64,000 bases of DNA from Amorphoplanes friuliensis DSM 7358 (GTDB lineage Bacteria > Actinomycetota > Actinomycetes > Mycobacteriales > Micromonosporaceae): contig NC_022657.1 of the NCBI RefSeq assembly GCF_000494755.1, positions 1,251,501 to 1,315,500 of the forward strand. Direction: 5' to 3'. A program made the position numbers and the translations under genes. Positions 55,849-64,000 of the stretch are shown here, in pieces (the first letter of the stretch is position 1; the number at the start of each line of letters is the position of its first letter). A model generated the notes under the pieces. The model was not told the DNA's origin, searched no databases, and was given only the letters and a program-made list of their open reading frames with translations.

Positions 55849-56288
55849 TTCGCCACCGAGTCGAAGACGGGCTCGAGTGTCGAGGTGCTGATCATCGTGG
55901 TGGTCGTGTAGCTGCACCGCTCGGGGGTGCAGCCGCGCTCGGTCCAGGTGACGTGCACGGTCGCCGGGATCAGGCTGCCCGCGGCCGGCACGTCCCACCA
56001 GCGTTTGAACGTCTTGCCGTCGGCACCCTCGGGCTGCACTTTCTCGACCTTCTCCAGGCGGTGGTCGGTCAGCCAGGTCAGCGCGGTCGCGGCCGGCTGG
56101 GACCGCAGCTGCTCCATGCCGAGCGAGGCGACCTGGATCGCGGTCTGGCGGGTGCCCTCGATGTCGATCAGGACCATCGAGCGGACGAAGAACGTGGTCA
56201 CCGCGGTCGCGACGACACCGATGACGCCGAGGGCGGTGAGCACCTCCACCAGCGTGAAGCCGGCGTCTCCCGGAGCCTTCCTGGTCAT
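55845..56288 (-). CDS. Minor type IV pilin, PilV-like
   Basis: 147 residues with the prepilin signature APGDAGFTLVEVLTALGVIG: cleavage after Gly, Glu at +5, then a hydrophobic helix. The C-terminal domain has a Cys pair in RGCTPERCSY. It overlaps the next minor-pilin gene by 4 nt and lies 12 nt after pilO, so it is part of the same operon. Confidence 0.87.
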   Translation of the reverse strand: MTRKAPGDAGFTLVEVLTALGVIGVVATAVTTFFVRSMVLIDIEGTRQTAIQVASLGMEQLRSQPAATALTWLTDHRLEKVEKVQPEGADGKTFKRWWDVPAAGSLIPATVHVTWTERGCTPERCSYTTTTMISTSTLEPVFDSVAK

Positions 56289-56300
56289 GGCGTACCCCGC

Positions 56301-56918
56301 TCAGTCGTCTGTCGTGACGGTCGGCGCACCTGCACCGGCCGGGGGAGCGACGAACGCCTTGACGGTGAGGTTGAGGCTCATCGACTCGGGTTCGTTGCCG
56401 CCACTATCGGCATCGGACTCGGTGGTATTAGGAGCCAGGTTGGCCGAATCGATCAGGACGGCCCGGGCCTGGCCCGACTGGAGCTCGTCGAGGAACAGGC
56501 CGAGGTTCGCCGGGGTGCCGTCGGCGGTCAGGGTGATGGGCAGGGCCCAGACCCGGGCTGTCCCCTCGACCTGCACCGGGGTGCTGACCGTGACACCGCT
56601 GACGTTCACGTTGATCTTGTCGCCGGAGGACTGGAGCTGACGCAGGAAGTCCGGGACACCGGAGTCCTCCGGCAGCGCCTCCTGGTTGGTGGCGAGCGTG
56701 GCCCGCAGCGCCTTCAGCTTGGCCTGGTCCTTCTTGAGCTGGGCGATCGTCTTGTTGAGGCCGACGATCTGGTCCTGGGAGGTGCCGGTCTGCGACCGGA
56801 TCTCCTCGGCCTCGGCGTACTGCGGGCTGATCAGCACGAACCAGCTGACCGCCGCGAGCAGGAGGATGACCAGGGCGCCGGCGAACATCCAGAGCCGGTC
56901 GGCGTGCCGTGCACCCAT
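56301..56918 (-). CDS. pilO: PilO, type IV pilus assembly protein
   Basis: 205 residues: short cytoplasmic start, one transmembrane helix (~8-28), coiled coil (~35-75, SQDQIVGLNKTIAQLKKDQA) and a ferredoxin-like domain (~80-190), the PilO layout. With PilN and PilM it forms the inner-membrane alignment complex. I chose ATG 56918, which overlaps the pilN TGA by one base (TGATG). Confidence 0.88.
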   Translation of the reverse strand: MGARHADRLWMFAGALVILLLAAVSWFVLISPQYAEAEEIRSQTGTSQDQIVGLNKTIAQLKKDQAKLKALRATLATNQEALPEDSGVPDFLRQLQSSGDKINVNVSGVTVSTPVQVEGTARVWALPITLTADGTPANLGLFLDELQSGQARAVLIDSANLAPNTTESDADSGGNEPESMSLNLTVKAFVAPPAGAGAPTVTTDD

Positions 56919-57631
56919 CACTTGCCTCCCGTTTTGCACGGCGCGGTGAAGCGGCCGCAGCGGGCCTCGCCGGTGATGTCGACCCGCAGGCTGAACTGCA
57001 GGTTGTCGTCGTCACTGCCCTTGGTGGCACTGGTCAGGTACGGGTCGGCGACCACCGTCTGGGTGCTCAGCGCGTCCACGAACTTGGCGATCGTGTCCTT
57101 GTCGGGCGCGGTACCGGTCACGATCAGCGAGCCGATCGACGTGCTGCCACTGGTGCTGGGCAGGTCCGCGGCCGTGTCGGAGGCGCTGGCGTTGGTGGCG
57201 TTGAGGATGCCGTTGACCCCGGTCACCTCGATGCCCGACGCCGTACCGGTGGTGCGCAGCGTGTCCAGCAGCGAGGCCCACGGCAGGTCGTTCGCCATCA
57301 GCGTCCTGAGCTGCTTGGTGATGTTCTTCGTCTGGTTCTGCACTTCCACGACGTCCGCATATTTGTGCTGGTCGCGCTGCAGGTCGGTGACCTGGACGGT
57401 GACCTCGGACAGCTTGTCGTCGGCCAGCGTCGTCTGGTGCCGGGCATAGGCGAACCAGGAACCGAGCAGCCCGGCGACCAGCACGACCACGACGATCACC
57501 CAGGCCCGGGTACGCCGTGCGCGCCGCCCCGCGATGACCTCCTCGGGCAGCAGGCTCGCGGAGATGGTGAGAAGCCGGGTGACCCGCTGCGGTGAGACCG
57601 CGGGGTCCAGGGGCATCAGGGTGGTGGCCAT
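56918..57631 (-). CDS. pilN: PilN, type IV pilus assembly protein
   Basis: 237 residues: cytoplasmic N-terminus that should contact PilM (residues 1-40, starting ATTLMPLDPAVSPQRVTRLL), one transmembrane helix (~43-62), coiled coil (~65-110) and a ferredoxin-like domain. The C-terminus carries an extra Cys pair (CGRFTAPC). The start overlaps the pilM stop by one base, so translation is coupled. Confidence 0.88.
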   Translation of the reverse strand: MATTLMPLDPAVSPQRVTRLLTISASLLPEEVIAGRRARRTRAWVIVVVVLVAGLLGSWFAYARHQTTLADDKLSEVTVQVTDLQRDQHKYADVVEVQNQTKNITKQLRTLMANDLPWASLLDTLRTTGTASGIEVTGVNGILNATNASASDTAADLPSTSGSTSIGSLIVTGTAPDKDTIAKFVDALSTQTVVADPYLTSATKGSDDDNLQFSLRVDITGEARCGRFTAPCKTGGK

Positions 57632-58656
57632 CAGGCTGCCGCTCCCAGGGTCAGGCCGATCGACACCGCTGCCGATGGCACGAAACTGTCGAAGCCGCGC
57701 TGGCGGGCCCGGCGTGTGTCACGCAGGCGGCCGGCGGCGTCGGCGTACATGACCTGGACGCCGAGTTGTTGCTGGACGTGTTCGGCGAGCCCGGGCATCA
57801 GGGCGCTGCCACCGCAGAGGGAGACCCGGGTGACCTGCTTCTGCCGTTCGCCGGAGGCCAGGTAGGTGAACGAGCTCCGCAGCTCGTTGACCAGCGGCCG
57901 GATCGCGTCGGCGGCCGCAGCCGCCGTGTCGGGCCGGCCGTCGCCGTGCAGGCCGTACCGGCACTTGAGCGCCTCGGCCTCGGGCGGCGTGATGCCGAGC
58001 CGGGTCGCGATGCTCGCGGTGATCTCGACACCGCCCCGCGGCACGGTACGCACGATGAGCGGCTCACCGTCGGCGTGCACGACCACGCTGGTGACCTCGG
58101 CGCCGATGTCGACGATGGCCTCGACCTGGGCGTCCAGCCGGGAGGCGGCACGCAGCATGGCGAAGGACGCGAGGTCGACGTCGACGACGTGCAGCCCGGC
58201 CCGCTCGACCGCCTGGACCAGCGACATCACGGCGTCCTTGGGCATGGCGATGAGCAGCCCGCGCACGGTCGGGCTGTCACCCGGCTCCTCGAGCGGGCGG
58301 AAGTCGAGCAGGGAGCGTTCGACGGCCAGCGGCAGCATGTCGCGGACCTGGAACGGCAGCGACTTGCGCATCTCCTTGGCCGGCAGGTTCGACACCGACA
58401 TCTCGCGGACGACGAGCTGCGGGTTGGTGACGCCGAGCACGACCTGCTTGGTGTTGAACTTGCAGGCGGCCCAGAGTTGCTTGAGCGCCGAGGTGACCGC
58501 GACCGGGTCCTCGAGGATGCCACCCTGGACGGTGCCGGGCGGCAGCGGCACCTGGCCGAAGTTGGTCAGCGTGTACTCGTCCTTCGCCCGCTTGACCTCC
58601 ACGGCTCGGATGGACGACGAGCCGATGTCCAGCCCGATCGGATTGACGCTAGCCAT
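57631..58656 (-). CDS. pilM: PilM, actin-like type IV pilus ATPase
   Basis: A 341-residue FtsA/actin-fold protein. The phosphate-1 loop is GLDIGSSSIRAVEV, phosphate-2 IVDIGAEVTSVVVH and the adenosine region LCGGSALMPGLAEHV. It binds the N-terminus of PilN on the cytoplasmic side. It begins 18 nt after pilD. Confidence 0.93.
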   Translation of the reverse strand: MASVNPIGLDIGSSSIRAVEVKRAKDEYTLTNFGQVPLPPGTVQGGILEDPVAVTSALKQLWAACKFNTKQVVLGVTNPQLVVREMSVSNLPAKEMRKSLPFQVRDMLPLAVERSLLDFRPLEEPGDSPTVRGLLIAMPKDAVMSLVQAVERAGLHVVDVDLASFAMLRAASRLDAQVEAIVDIGAEVTSVVVHADGEPLIVRTVPRGGVEITASIATRLGITPPEAEALKCRYGLHGDGRPDTAAAAADAIRPLVNELRSSFTYLASGERQKQVTRVSLCGGSALMPGLAEHVQQQLGVQVMYADAAGRLRDTRRARQRGFDSFVPSAAVSIGLTLGAAA

Positions 58657-58674
58657 CGGTTTTCCTTCCTTGCC

Positions 58675-59457
58675 TCAGGCGGTGGGGATGAGCAGGGACG
58701 TGTACCAGCCGGCGATGGGCGCCGCGGCGAAGACCGCCAGGAACGCACCGGCGAGCATGTAGGGGCCGAACGGGATGCGGGTCTTGCGGCCGGCGACCTT
58801 GAGCAGCATCAGCACCATGCCGACGATCCCGCCGAGCAGGAACGCCGAGAACGTGCCGACGGCCACCCAGCTCCAGCCGAGCCAGCCGAGGTAGAGGCCG
58901 AGCAGCGGGGCGAGCTTGACGTCGCCGCGGCCCATCCCGAAGAGGCTGATGATCTCGAAGACGATCCACAGCACGCCGGCGGCGATCAGGGCGCGGGTCG
59001 CGGCCCCCCAGCCGTCCTCGACGATCATCGCCGGGAGGAACAGCAGCAGGGCCACGGTGTAGGACGGCAGGACGATCTGGTCCGGCAGGCGCAGCACGTC
59101 CAGGTCGATCGCGGCGAGCGCGATCGCGACGGCCGCCAGGTACAGGTACGCGGGCAGCACCCACGACCAGCCGAAGCGGGCGGCGACGGCCACGAAGAGC
59201 AGTGCCGTGCCGGCCTCGACGAGCGGGTACCGGGCACTGATCGGTGCCTTGCAGTCGGCGCACTTGCCGCGCAGCAGCAGCCACCCGAGGACGGGGATGT
59301 TGTGCCGGTTGCGCACCTCGTTGCCGCACTGCGGGCAGTGCGAGCCGGGCCGGACCAGGGACTCGCCCCGGGGCACCCGGTAGATCACGACGTTCAGGAA
59401 CGAGCCCACCGCGAGACCGAGCAGGCCGACGATGCTGAGCAGCAGGGGCTGCGGCAT
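58675..59457 (-). CDS. pilD: PilD, prepilin peptidase/N-methyltransferase
   Basis: 260 residues, about seven or eight transmembrane helices. The zinc-type double CxxC is intact (HCPQCGNEV, GKCADCKAP), and the catalytic aspartates lie in AIDLDVLRLPD and GMGRGDVKL. It cleaves the leader of PilA and the minor pilins and methylates the new N-terminus. Confidence 0.93.
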   Translation of the reverse strand: MPQPLLLSIVGLLGLAVGSFLNVVIYRVPRGESLVRPGSHCPQCGNEVRNRHNIPVLGWLLLRGKCADCKAPISARYPLVEAGTALLFVAVAARFGWSWVLPAYLYLAAVAIALAAIDLDVLRLPDQIVLPSYTVALLLFLPAMIVEDGWGAATRALIAAGVLWIVFEIISLFGMGRGDVKLAPLLGLYLGWLGWSWVAVGTFSAFLLGGIVGMVLMLLKVAGRKTRIPFGPYMLAGAFLAVFAAAPIAGWYTSLLIPTA

Positions 59458-59505
59458 GTCGGGCCCTCCTCGATCTCGCGGCAGGTGTTCGGGCGTTACG
59501 GAAGG

Positions 59506-59985
59506 TCAGCCACAGGTGGCGAAGTTGGCGGTGGTGATGGCCGTGGAAGCCGCGACCGAACCACCCTTCGAGCTGTCGTACAGGTAGTACTTCTTGCTGC
59601 CGCCGGCGTTGACCGCGCAGAGCTTGTACGAGAGCTTGTCGGTGCTCAGGTGGTACTGCAGCGTGGTCTTGTCGGACACGGTGAACTTCTGGGCCGAGCC
59701 CGTGGCGAGCTCCTTGCTCGAGGTGGCGCCGGCCGAGTTGTCGACGGTGACGTCGGCGGCCGGGTACGCGTTGCCGTTGTCGGTGTAGAACTGCTCGACC
59801 GCGCTGACCGCACCGCGGACGTCGGACTGGGCCGACTTGTCCGCCGCGCCCTGGCGGTAGTTCAGGTAGACCGGGACAGCGATCGCGACCAGCACGCCGA
59901 TGATGACCACGACGACCAGGAGCTCGATGAGGGTGAAGCCCTCGTCCTGCTTCTTGGCGCGCATCCGGGCGATGATTTCCTGCAT
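59506..59985 (-). CDS. pilA: PilA, major type IV pilin precursor
   Basis: 159 residues. The leader of 16 residues (ends KKQDEG) is followed by FTLIELLVVVVIIGVLVAIA, with cleavage G16/F17 and Glu at +5. The mature pilin is ~143 residues with a globular domain (~55-159) and two Cys (KLCAV, TCG at the end) that could form the D-loop disulfide. A Shine-Dalgarno GGAGG lies just before the ATG (reverse strand). Confidence 0.93.
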   Translation of the reverse strand: MQEIIARMRAKKQDEGFTLIELLVVVVIIGVLVAIAVPVYLNYRQGAADKSAQSDVRGAVSAVEQFYTDNGNAYPAADVTVDNSAGATSSKELATGSAQKFTVSDKTTLQYHLSTDKLSYKLCAVNAGGSKKYYLYDSSKGGSVAASTAITTANFATCG

Positions 59986-60090
59986 TGGGGGTGCCTCCGT
60001 TGTGGCGTCAGGGGTGGGGCGGGGATGGGGTGTTCCGGGCTCGGGTGCCCGACGTCGACCGGAGACCGGTCGTTTCCTGCTTCCAGGGCG

Positions 60091-61323
60091 TCAGTTGCTC
60101 TGGATGTTCTGGTAGATGGTGAACATCGGTAGGTAGAGACAGATCACCATTCCGCCGACCACGGCTCCCATGACGAGGACCATGATCGGTTCGATCGAGG
60201 CGGTCAGGGACTCGGCGGCGCTGTCGACTTCCCTGTCATAAAAATCGGCAACCTTGTCGAGCATCTGACTGATTTGACCGCTTTCTTCGCCCACTTCGAT
60301 CATCTGGGTGACCATCTCGGGGAAGACCTTGTGCTGGCGCATGGCCGAGGACATCGGCTGGCCGTCGCGGACCGCGGACTGCACGTCGCGCATGGCCCGG
60401 TTGATGACCTCGTTGCCCGTGGTCTCGCCGACCACGGCGAGCGCCTGCATGACGGGTACGCCGACGTTGAGCAGCAGACCCAGGTTGCGCGAGAACCGGC
60501 TCATCGCGAGCTTGCGGAAGAGCGGCCCGAAGACCGGCATCCGCAGCTTCAGCTTGTCGACCGAGAGCCGGAAGTCCTCGCTCTCGCGGATCCTGCGCTT
60601 GTAGGCGACCGTTCCGGTGATGCCGACGGTCAGCACCAGCGGCCCGATCCACCACATGTTGTGGCTGGCGTCGACCAGGAACTGCGTGATGGCCGGCAGT
60701 TCACCGCCCAGGTTCTTGAACATCTGCTCGAAGATCGGGACGATGAAGATCAGGACCGCCGCGATGAGCACAAAGGTGAAGCTCAGCACGATCGCGGGGT
60801 AGGTCAGCGCACTCTTGATCTTGCCGCGGAGCGCGGTGTCCTTCTCCAGGCTGGCCGCGATCTGCTCGAGGGCCTGGTCGATCATGCCGCCGGCCTCGCC
60901 GGCGCGGATCATCGCGATCATCAGGCGCGGGAAGACCTTGTCGTGCTTGGCCATCGCCGACGACAGCGACACACCACCGGCCACATCGGTACGCACCTCG
61001 CCGGTCGCCTTCTTCAGCGTGACGGCGGTGGTCTGCTCCTCCAGGATGGCCAGGGAGCGCAGCAGCGACATGCCCGAGGCGGTCATCGTGGAGAACTGGC
61101 GCGAGAAGACCGCGAGGTCCTTCAGCTTGGTGCGGTTACCCAGGCCGGGGATCTTCAGGTCCTTGTTGAGGCCCTGACCGGCCGCGCTCATCTCCAGCGG
61201 GACCTCACCGCGCTGACGCAGCAGGTGCGTCGCCGCGATCTCGTTCGCCGCCTCTACCGTGCCCTTGGTCTTGCGGCCCGAGGCGTCGATGCTGTTGTAG
61301 TGGAACGTCTTGGTCGCCGGCAT
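60091..61323 (-). CDS. pilC: PilC, type IV pilus platform protein
   Basis: A 410-residue GspF/PilC-family protein: cytoplasmic domain ~1-170, transmembrane helix ~172-195, second ~220-240, second cytoplasmic GspF domain ~270-375 and a final helix ~380-400. GEAGGMIDQALEQIAASLEK and its second-domain counterpart GEESGQISQMLDKVADFYDR are typical. It anchors the motor ATPases. Confidence 0.93.
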   Translation of the reverse strand: MPATKTFHYNSIDASGRKTKGTVEAANEIAATHLLRQRGEVPLEMSAAGQGLNKDLKIPGLGNRTKLKDLAVFSRQFSTMTASGMSLLRSLAILEEQTTAVTLKKATGEVRTDVAGGVSLSSAMAKHDKVFPRLMIAMIRAGEAGGMIDQALEQIAASLEKDTALRGKIKSALTYPAIVLSFTFVLIAAVLIFIVPIFEQMFKNLGGELPAITQFLVDASHNMWWIGPLVLTVGITGTVAYKRRIRESEDFRLSVDKLKLRMPVFGPLFRKLAMSRFSRNLGLLLNVGVPVMQALAVVGETTGNEVINRAMRDVQSAVRDGQPMSSAMRQHKVFPEMVTQMIEVGEESGQISQMLDKVADFYDREVDSAAESLTASIEPIMVLVMGAVVGGMVICLYLPMFTIYQNIQSN

Positions 61324-61324
61324 G

Positions 61325-62512
61325 TCACATCCGTCCGATCAGGCGCTTGAGCTCTTCGTGGGAGTGGCAGATCTCGAGGGCGGCCTGCATCGTGACCAGC
61401 CCTTCGCGGACGCGTTCGGCCAGGTGCTGGTCGAAGGCCAACATGCCGTCGTTGCCGCCGGCCTGCATGAAGGACGGGATCTGGTGCGACTTGCCCTCGC
61501 GGATCAGGCTCCGGATGGCGGGCGTGGCGGTGAGGATCTCGCAGATCACCATCCGGCCCTTGCCGTCGGCCCGGGGCGCCAGCGCCTGCGTGACGACGCC
61601 CTGCAGACTCGCCGCGAGCTGCGCGCGGATCTGCAGCTGCTGGTGCGGCGGAAAGATGTCGATGACCCGGTCGATCGTCTGCGTCGCGCTCTGCGTGTGC
61701 AGGGTCGCCAGGACGAGGTGACCGGTCTCCGCGGCGGTCAGGGCCGTCGCGGTCGTCTCGAGGTCACGTAGCTCGCCGACCAGGATGATGTCGGGGTCCT
61801 GGCGCAGCGCGTGCTTGAGCGCCTGCGGGAAGGTCTCCGTGTCGGAGCCGACCTCCCGCTGGTTGACCAGGCTGCGCTTGTGCGGGTGCAGGAACTCGAT
61901 CGGGTCCTCGATGGTGATGATGTGCGCCGACCGGCTGCGGTTGGCCAGGTCCAGCACCGAGGCGAGCGTCGTGGTCTTGCCGGAACCGGTCGGGCCGGTC
62001 ACCAGCACCAGGCCGCGGGGCAGATGGGCAAATCGGGAGACCGAGTCGGGCATACCGAGCTCGTCCAGCGGCTTGATGGCGTGCGGGATGGCCCGGAACA
62101 CCGCACCGCACGAGTTGCGCTGGATGTAGAGGTTGCCGCGGAACCGCGAGACGCCGACGATGCTGTGCGCGAAGTCCATCTCCTGCTCGCGCTCGAACGT
62201 CTTCCATTGCTCGGCGGAGACGGCGGCGCGGGCCAGCAGGGCGGTGTCGGAGCTGTTGAGCTTGCCGTACCCCGGGAGCGGGCGCAGGCTGCCGTCGACC
62301 CGGATCATCGGCGGGGAACCGACGGTCAGGTGCAGGTCGGAGCCGCGGGACTCGACCAGCGTGACCAGCATCTGGTCGAGCACGGCCAGGTCGTCCGACC
62401 CGGGCACGGTCGTGTCCACCGGAGCCGCCTGGTGCGGTACCTCTTGGTCGAGCGTGTACATGGGCTGCACCGGCAATCTCCTGGTGATGTCTGACGCCTC
62501 CTCATTCGGCAT
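61325..62512 (-). CDS. pilT: PilT, pilus retraction ATPase
   Basis: 395 residues: Walker A GPTGSGKTTT, Asp box ITIEDPIEFLH, Walker B DIILVGELRD and the PilT-specific AIRSLIREGK box (family AIRNLIREGK). Presence of PilT implies retractile pili (twitching, adhesion or DNA uptake). It ends 1 nt before pilC. It has a ~35-residue N-terminal extension relative to typical PilT. Confidence 0.93.
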   Translation of the reverse strand: MPNEEASDITRRLPVQPMYTLDQEVPHQAAPVDTTVPGSDDLAVLDQMLVTLVESRGSDLHLTVGSPPMIRVDGSLRPLPGYGKLNSSDTALLARAAVSAEQWKTFEREQEMDFAHSIVGVSRFRGNLYIQRNSCGAVFRAIPHAIKPLDELGMPDSVSRFAHLPRGLVLVTGPTGSGKTTTLASVLDLANRSRSAHIITIEDPIEFLHPHKRSLVNQREVGSDTETFPQALKHALRQDPDIILVGELRDLETTATALTAAETGHLVLATLHTQSATQTIDRVIDIFPPHQQLQIRAQLAASLQGVVTQALAPRADGKGRMVICEILTATPAIRSLIREGKSHQIPSFMQAGGNDGMLAFDQHLAERVREGLVTMQAALEICHSHEELKRLIGRM

Positions 62513-62588
62513 CGCGATCCGCTGGTTTAGGACCTGTTCCGCCAGAAATGTGCGGGACGCCGACCGGCGGAGTACGCTTCGACGCCGC

Positions 62589-64000
62589 TCAGATGGCGAC
62601 GCGCGAGACCTCGCGGATCGAGGTGAGGCCGCCGGCCGCCTTGGCCAGGCCGTCCGAGCGCAGCTCGTACATCCCCTGGGCGAGCGCCACCTCGCGGATC
62701 TCGTTCGAGGAGGCGCGGCGGATGGTCAGCGACTCGATCTCCGGCGAGATCGGCATGACCTCGTGCAGCGCGATCCGGCCGCGGTACCCGGTGTTGGCGC
62801 AGTTGCGGCAGCCGACCGGCCGGTAGAGCGCCTCGGGAATCTTGAGGTCGTGCAGCGGCCAGCGCGCACCCTCGAGCTCCTCCTCGGTCGGCAGGTAGGC
62901 CTCCTTGCACCAGTCGCACAGCCGGCGTGCGAGCCGCTGGGCCAGCACGCAGTCCAGCGACGAGCCGACCAGGAAGGGCTCGATGCCCATCTCGGTGAGC
63001 CGGGTGACCGCGCCGGGTGCGTCGTTGGTGTGCAGCGTGGAGAGCACGAGGTGACCGGTGAGGGACGCCTCGACCGCGATCTGTGCCGTGTTGCCGTCCC
63101 GGATCTCACCGATCAGCACGACGTCGGGGTCGGACCGCAGGATCGCCGGCAGCACGGCCGCGAAGGTCAGTCCGGCCTTGGCGTTGACCTGCACCTGGTT
63201 GACGCCGCGCAGGCGGTACTCGACCGGGTCCTCGACCGTGATCACGTTGATCTCCGGCTTGCTGATGCGCCCGAGCGTCGCGTACAGGGTGGTGGACTTG
63301 CCGGAACCAGTCGGACCGGTGACCAGGAGCATGCCGTGGGGTTTGGTGAAGGACTCCGCGAAGCGGGTCAGGTTGTGCTGGGTGAAGCCCAGTTTGGCCA
63401 GGTCGAGGTCGATGCCGCCGGTGTCGAGCACGCGCAGGACGATCTTCTCGCCCCACACGGTCGGCAGCGTCGCGGTCCGCAGGTCGACCTGGCGGTCCCG
63501 GATCAGGACGGTGATGCGGCCGTTCTGCGGGATGCGCTTCTCGGTGATGTCGACGCCGGACATGATCTTGAGGCGCGAGGTCAGCGCGGCCATCACGCCG
63601 CGCGGCACGGTGTCCAGCTCGTGCAGCACGCCGTCGATGCGGTAGCGGACCCGCATCTCGTCCTCGGTCGGCTCGAGGTGCAGGTCGGAGGCCCGGTTCT
63701 GGACAGCCTGCTCGATCAGGTTGTTGACGTAGCGCACGATCGGCGCGTCGTCCGAGCTGGTGGCCTGGGCGGCCATCGGCAGGTCGTCGAGGTTCTGGTC
63801 GGCCAGGTCGCCGAGGTCGCTGTCCTCGCGCTGAAGCCGCTCGATGATCCGGCGGACCTCGCTGCGGGCCACCACGACGGGCCGGATCGTCATGCCGGTC
63901 GAGGCACGGATGTCGTCGAGCGCGACCACGTCACCCGGGTCGGTGACACCGACGACAAGCTCGCCGTCGGACATCGACAGGCCCAGCACGCGGTGACGCA
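62589..64000 (-). CDS. pilB: PilB, pilus extension ATPase (5' partial)
   Basis: At least 469 residues; the start lies beyond the right edge. The visible part begins in the N-terminal MshEN-like domain (GLSMSDGELVVGVTDPGD). Further on are Walker A GPTGSGKSTT, ITVEDPVEYRLRGVNQVQ, Walker B DVVLIGEIRDGNT and the C4 zinc site (CDWC, CRNC). It powers pilin addition. It is the most upstream visible gene of the operon. Confidence 0.93.
   Translation of the reverse strand, partial: RHRVLGLSMSDGELVVGVTDPGDVVALDDIRASTGMTIRPVVVARSEVRRIIERLQREDSDLGDLADQNLDDLPMAAQATSSDDAPIVRYVNNLIEQAVQNRASDLHLEPTEDEMRVRYRIDGVLHELDTVPRGVMAALTSRLKIMSGVDITEKRIPQNGRITVLIRDRQVDLRTATLPTVWGEKIVLRVLDTGGIDLDLAKLGFTQHNLTRFAESFTKPHGMLLVTGPTGSGKSTTLYATLGRISKPEINVITVEDPVEYRLRGVNQVQVNAKAGLTFAAVLPAILRSDPDVVLIGEIRDGNTAQIAVEASLTGHLVLSTLHTNDAPGAVTRLTEMGIEPFLVGSSLDCVLAQRLARRLCDWCKEAYLPTEEELEGARWPLHDLKIPEALYRPVGCRNCANTGYRGRIALHEVMPISPEIESLTIRRASSNEIREVALAQGMYELRSDGLAKAAGGLTSIREVSRVAI

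Overview
The window is very GC-rich, densely coded bacterial DNA with frequent GTG/TTG starts and 1-4 nt gene overlaps. Its markers are actinobacterial: mtrA-mtrB-lpqB, a manB-Trm112-SIS-manA block, a DUF6459 protein near secA, an Scr1/WhiJ-type XRE + DUF397 pair, SARP/BTAD and LuxR regulators, an F420-type LLM oxidoreductase, and prfB beside ftsEX-smpB-ssrA. Together with a full type IV pilus operon this best fits Micromonosporaceae, most likely Actinoplanes or a close relative. The family is an inference from gene content; no 16S rRNA gene is present.

Layout. 0-3.2 kb: a 5'-truncated GAF/winged-helix regulator, an ExaC-like aldehyde dehydrogenase and DUF779. 3.2-9.0 kb: endonuclease V, then the mannose-phosphate block manB, Trm112-like, SIS isomerase-like, CDF cation transporter and manA. 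9.0-11.1 kb: a 1-kb spacer, then the XRE/DUF397 pair. 11.2-14.6 kb: efeUOB iron uptake behind IdeR/DtxR-like boxes. 14.7-20.6 kb: mtrA-mtrB-lpqB-comF, then hpf. 20.7-22.9 kb: two coupled double-GNAT acetyltransferases. 23.1-26.0 kb: secA. 26.0-28.1 kb: a gene-free, repeat-rich island with a perfect 25-bp inverted repeat, two related palindromic elements and nested 17-, 19-, 44- and 130-bp tandem arrays. 28.1-34.1 kb: DUF6459, an excisionase-type HTH protein, Lrp and rhodanese, DUF6912-like, a membrane protein, pruA and a PadR regulator. 34.2-40.2 kb: prfB, ftsE, ftsX, an M23 peptidase, smpB, a cell-surface CBM2-like protein and the tmRNA gene. The tmRNA 3' end plus terminator is repeated in decayed form about 330 bp downstream.

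40.7-55.0 kb is more accessory: a VOC protein, a lipoprotein, a LuxR regulator, a transglycosylase-like protein, mtnP, AlgH/YqgE and tRNA-Ala(GGC). Immediately after the tRNA lies a TIR/SLOG-like protein, then an AfsR-like regulator coupled to a small unknown protein, a PucR-type regulator, an esterase, an LLM oxidoreductase, GntR, a beta-propeller protein and MerR. 55.0-64.0 kb is a reverse-strand type IV pilus operon (pilB-pilT-pilC-pilA-pilD-pilM-pilN-pilO, two minor pilins, a small unknown protein). pilB runs off the right edge.

Functional links: MtrAB/LpqB, SecA, FtsEX/M23 and the pilus serve envelope growth and surface assembly. PrfB, SmpB/tmRNA and HPF serve translation and its rescue. 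EfeUOB is an iron-controlled uptake system. The least explained parts are the secA-downstream repeat island, the tmRNA-end duplication and the tRNA-adjacent TIR-like gene.
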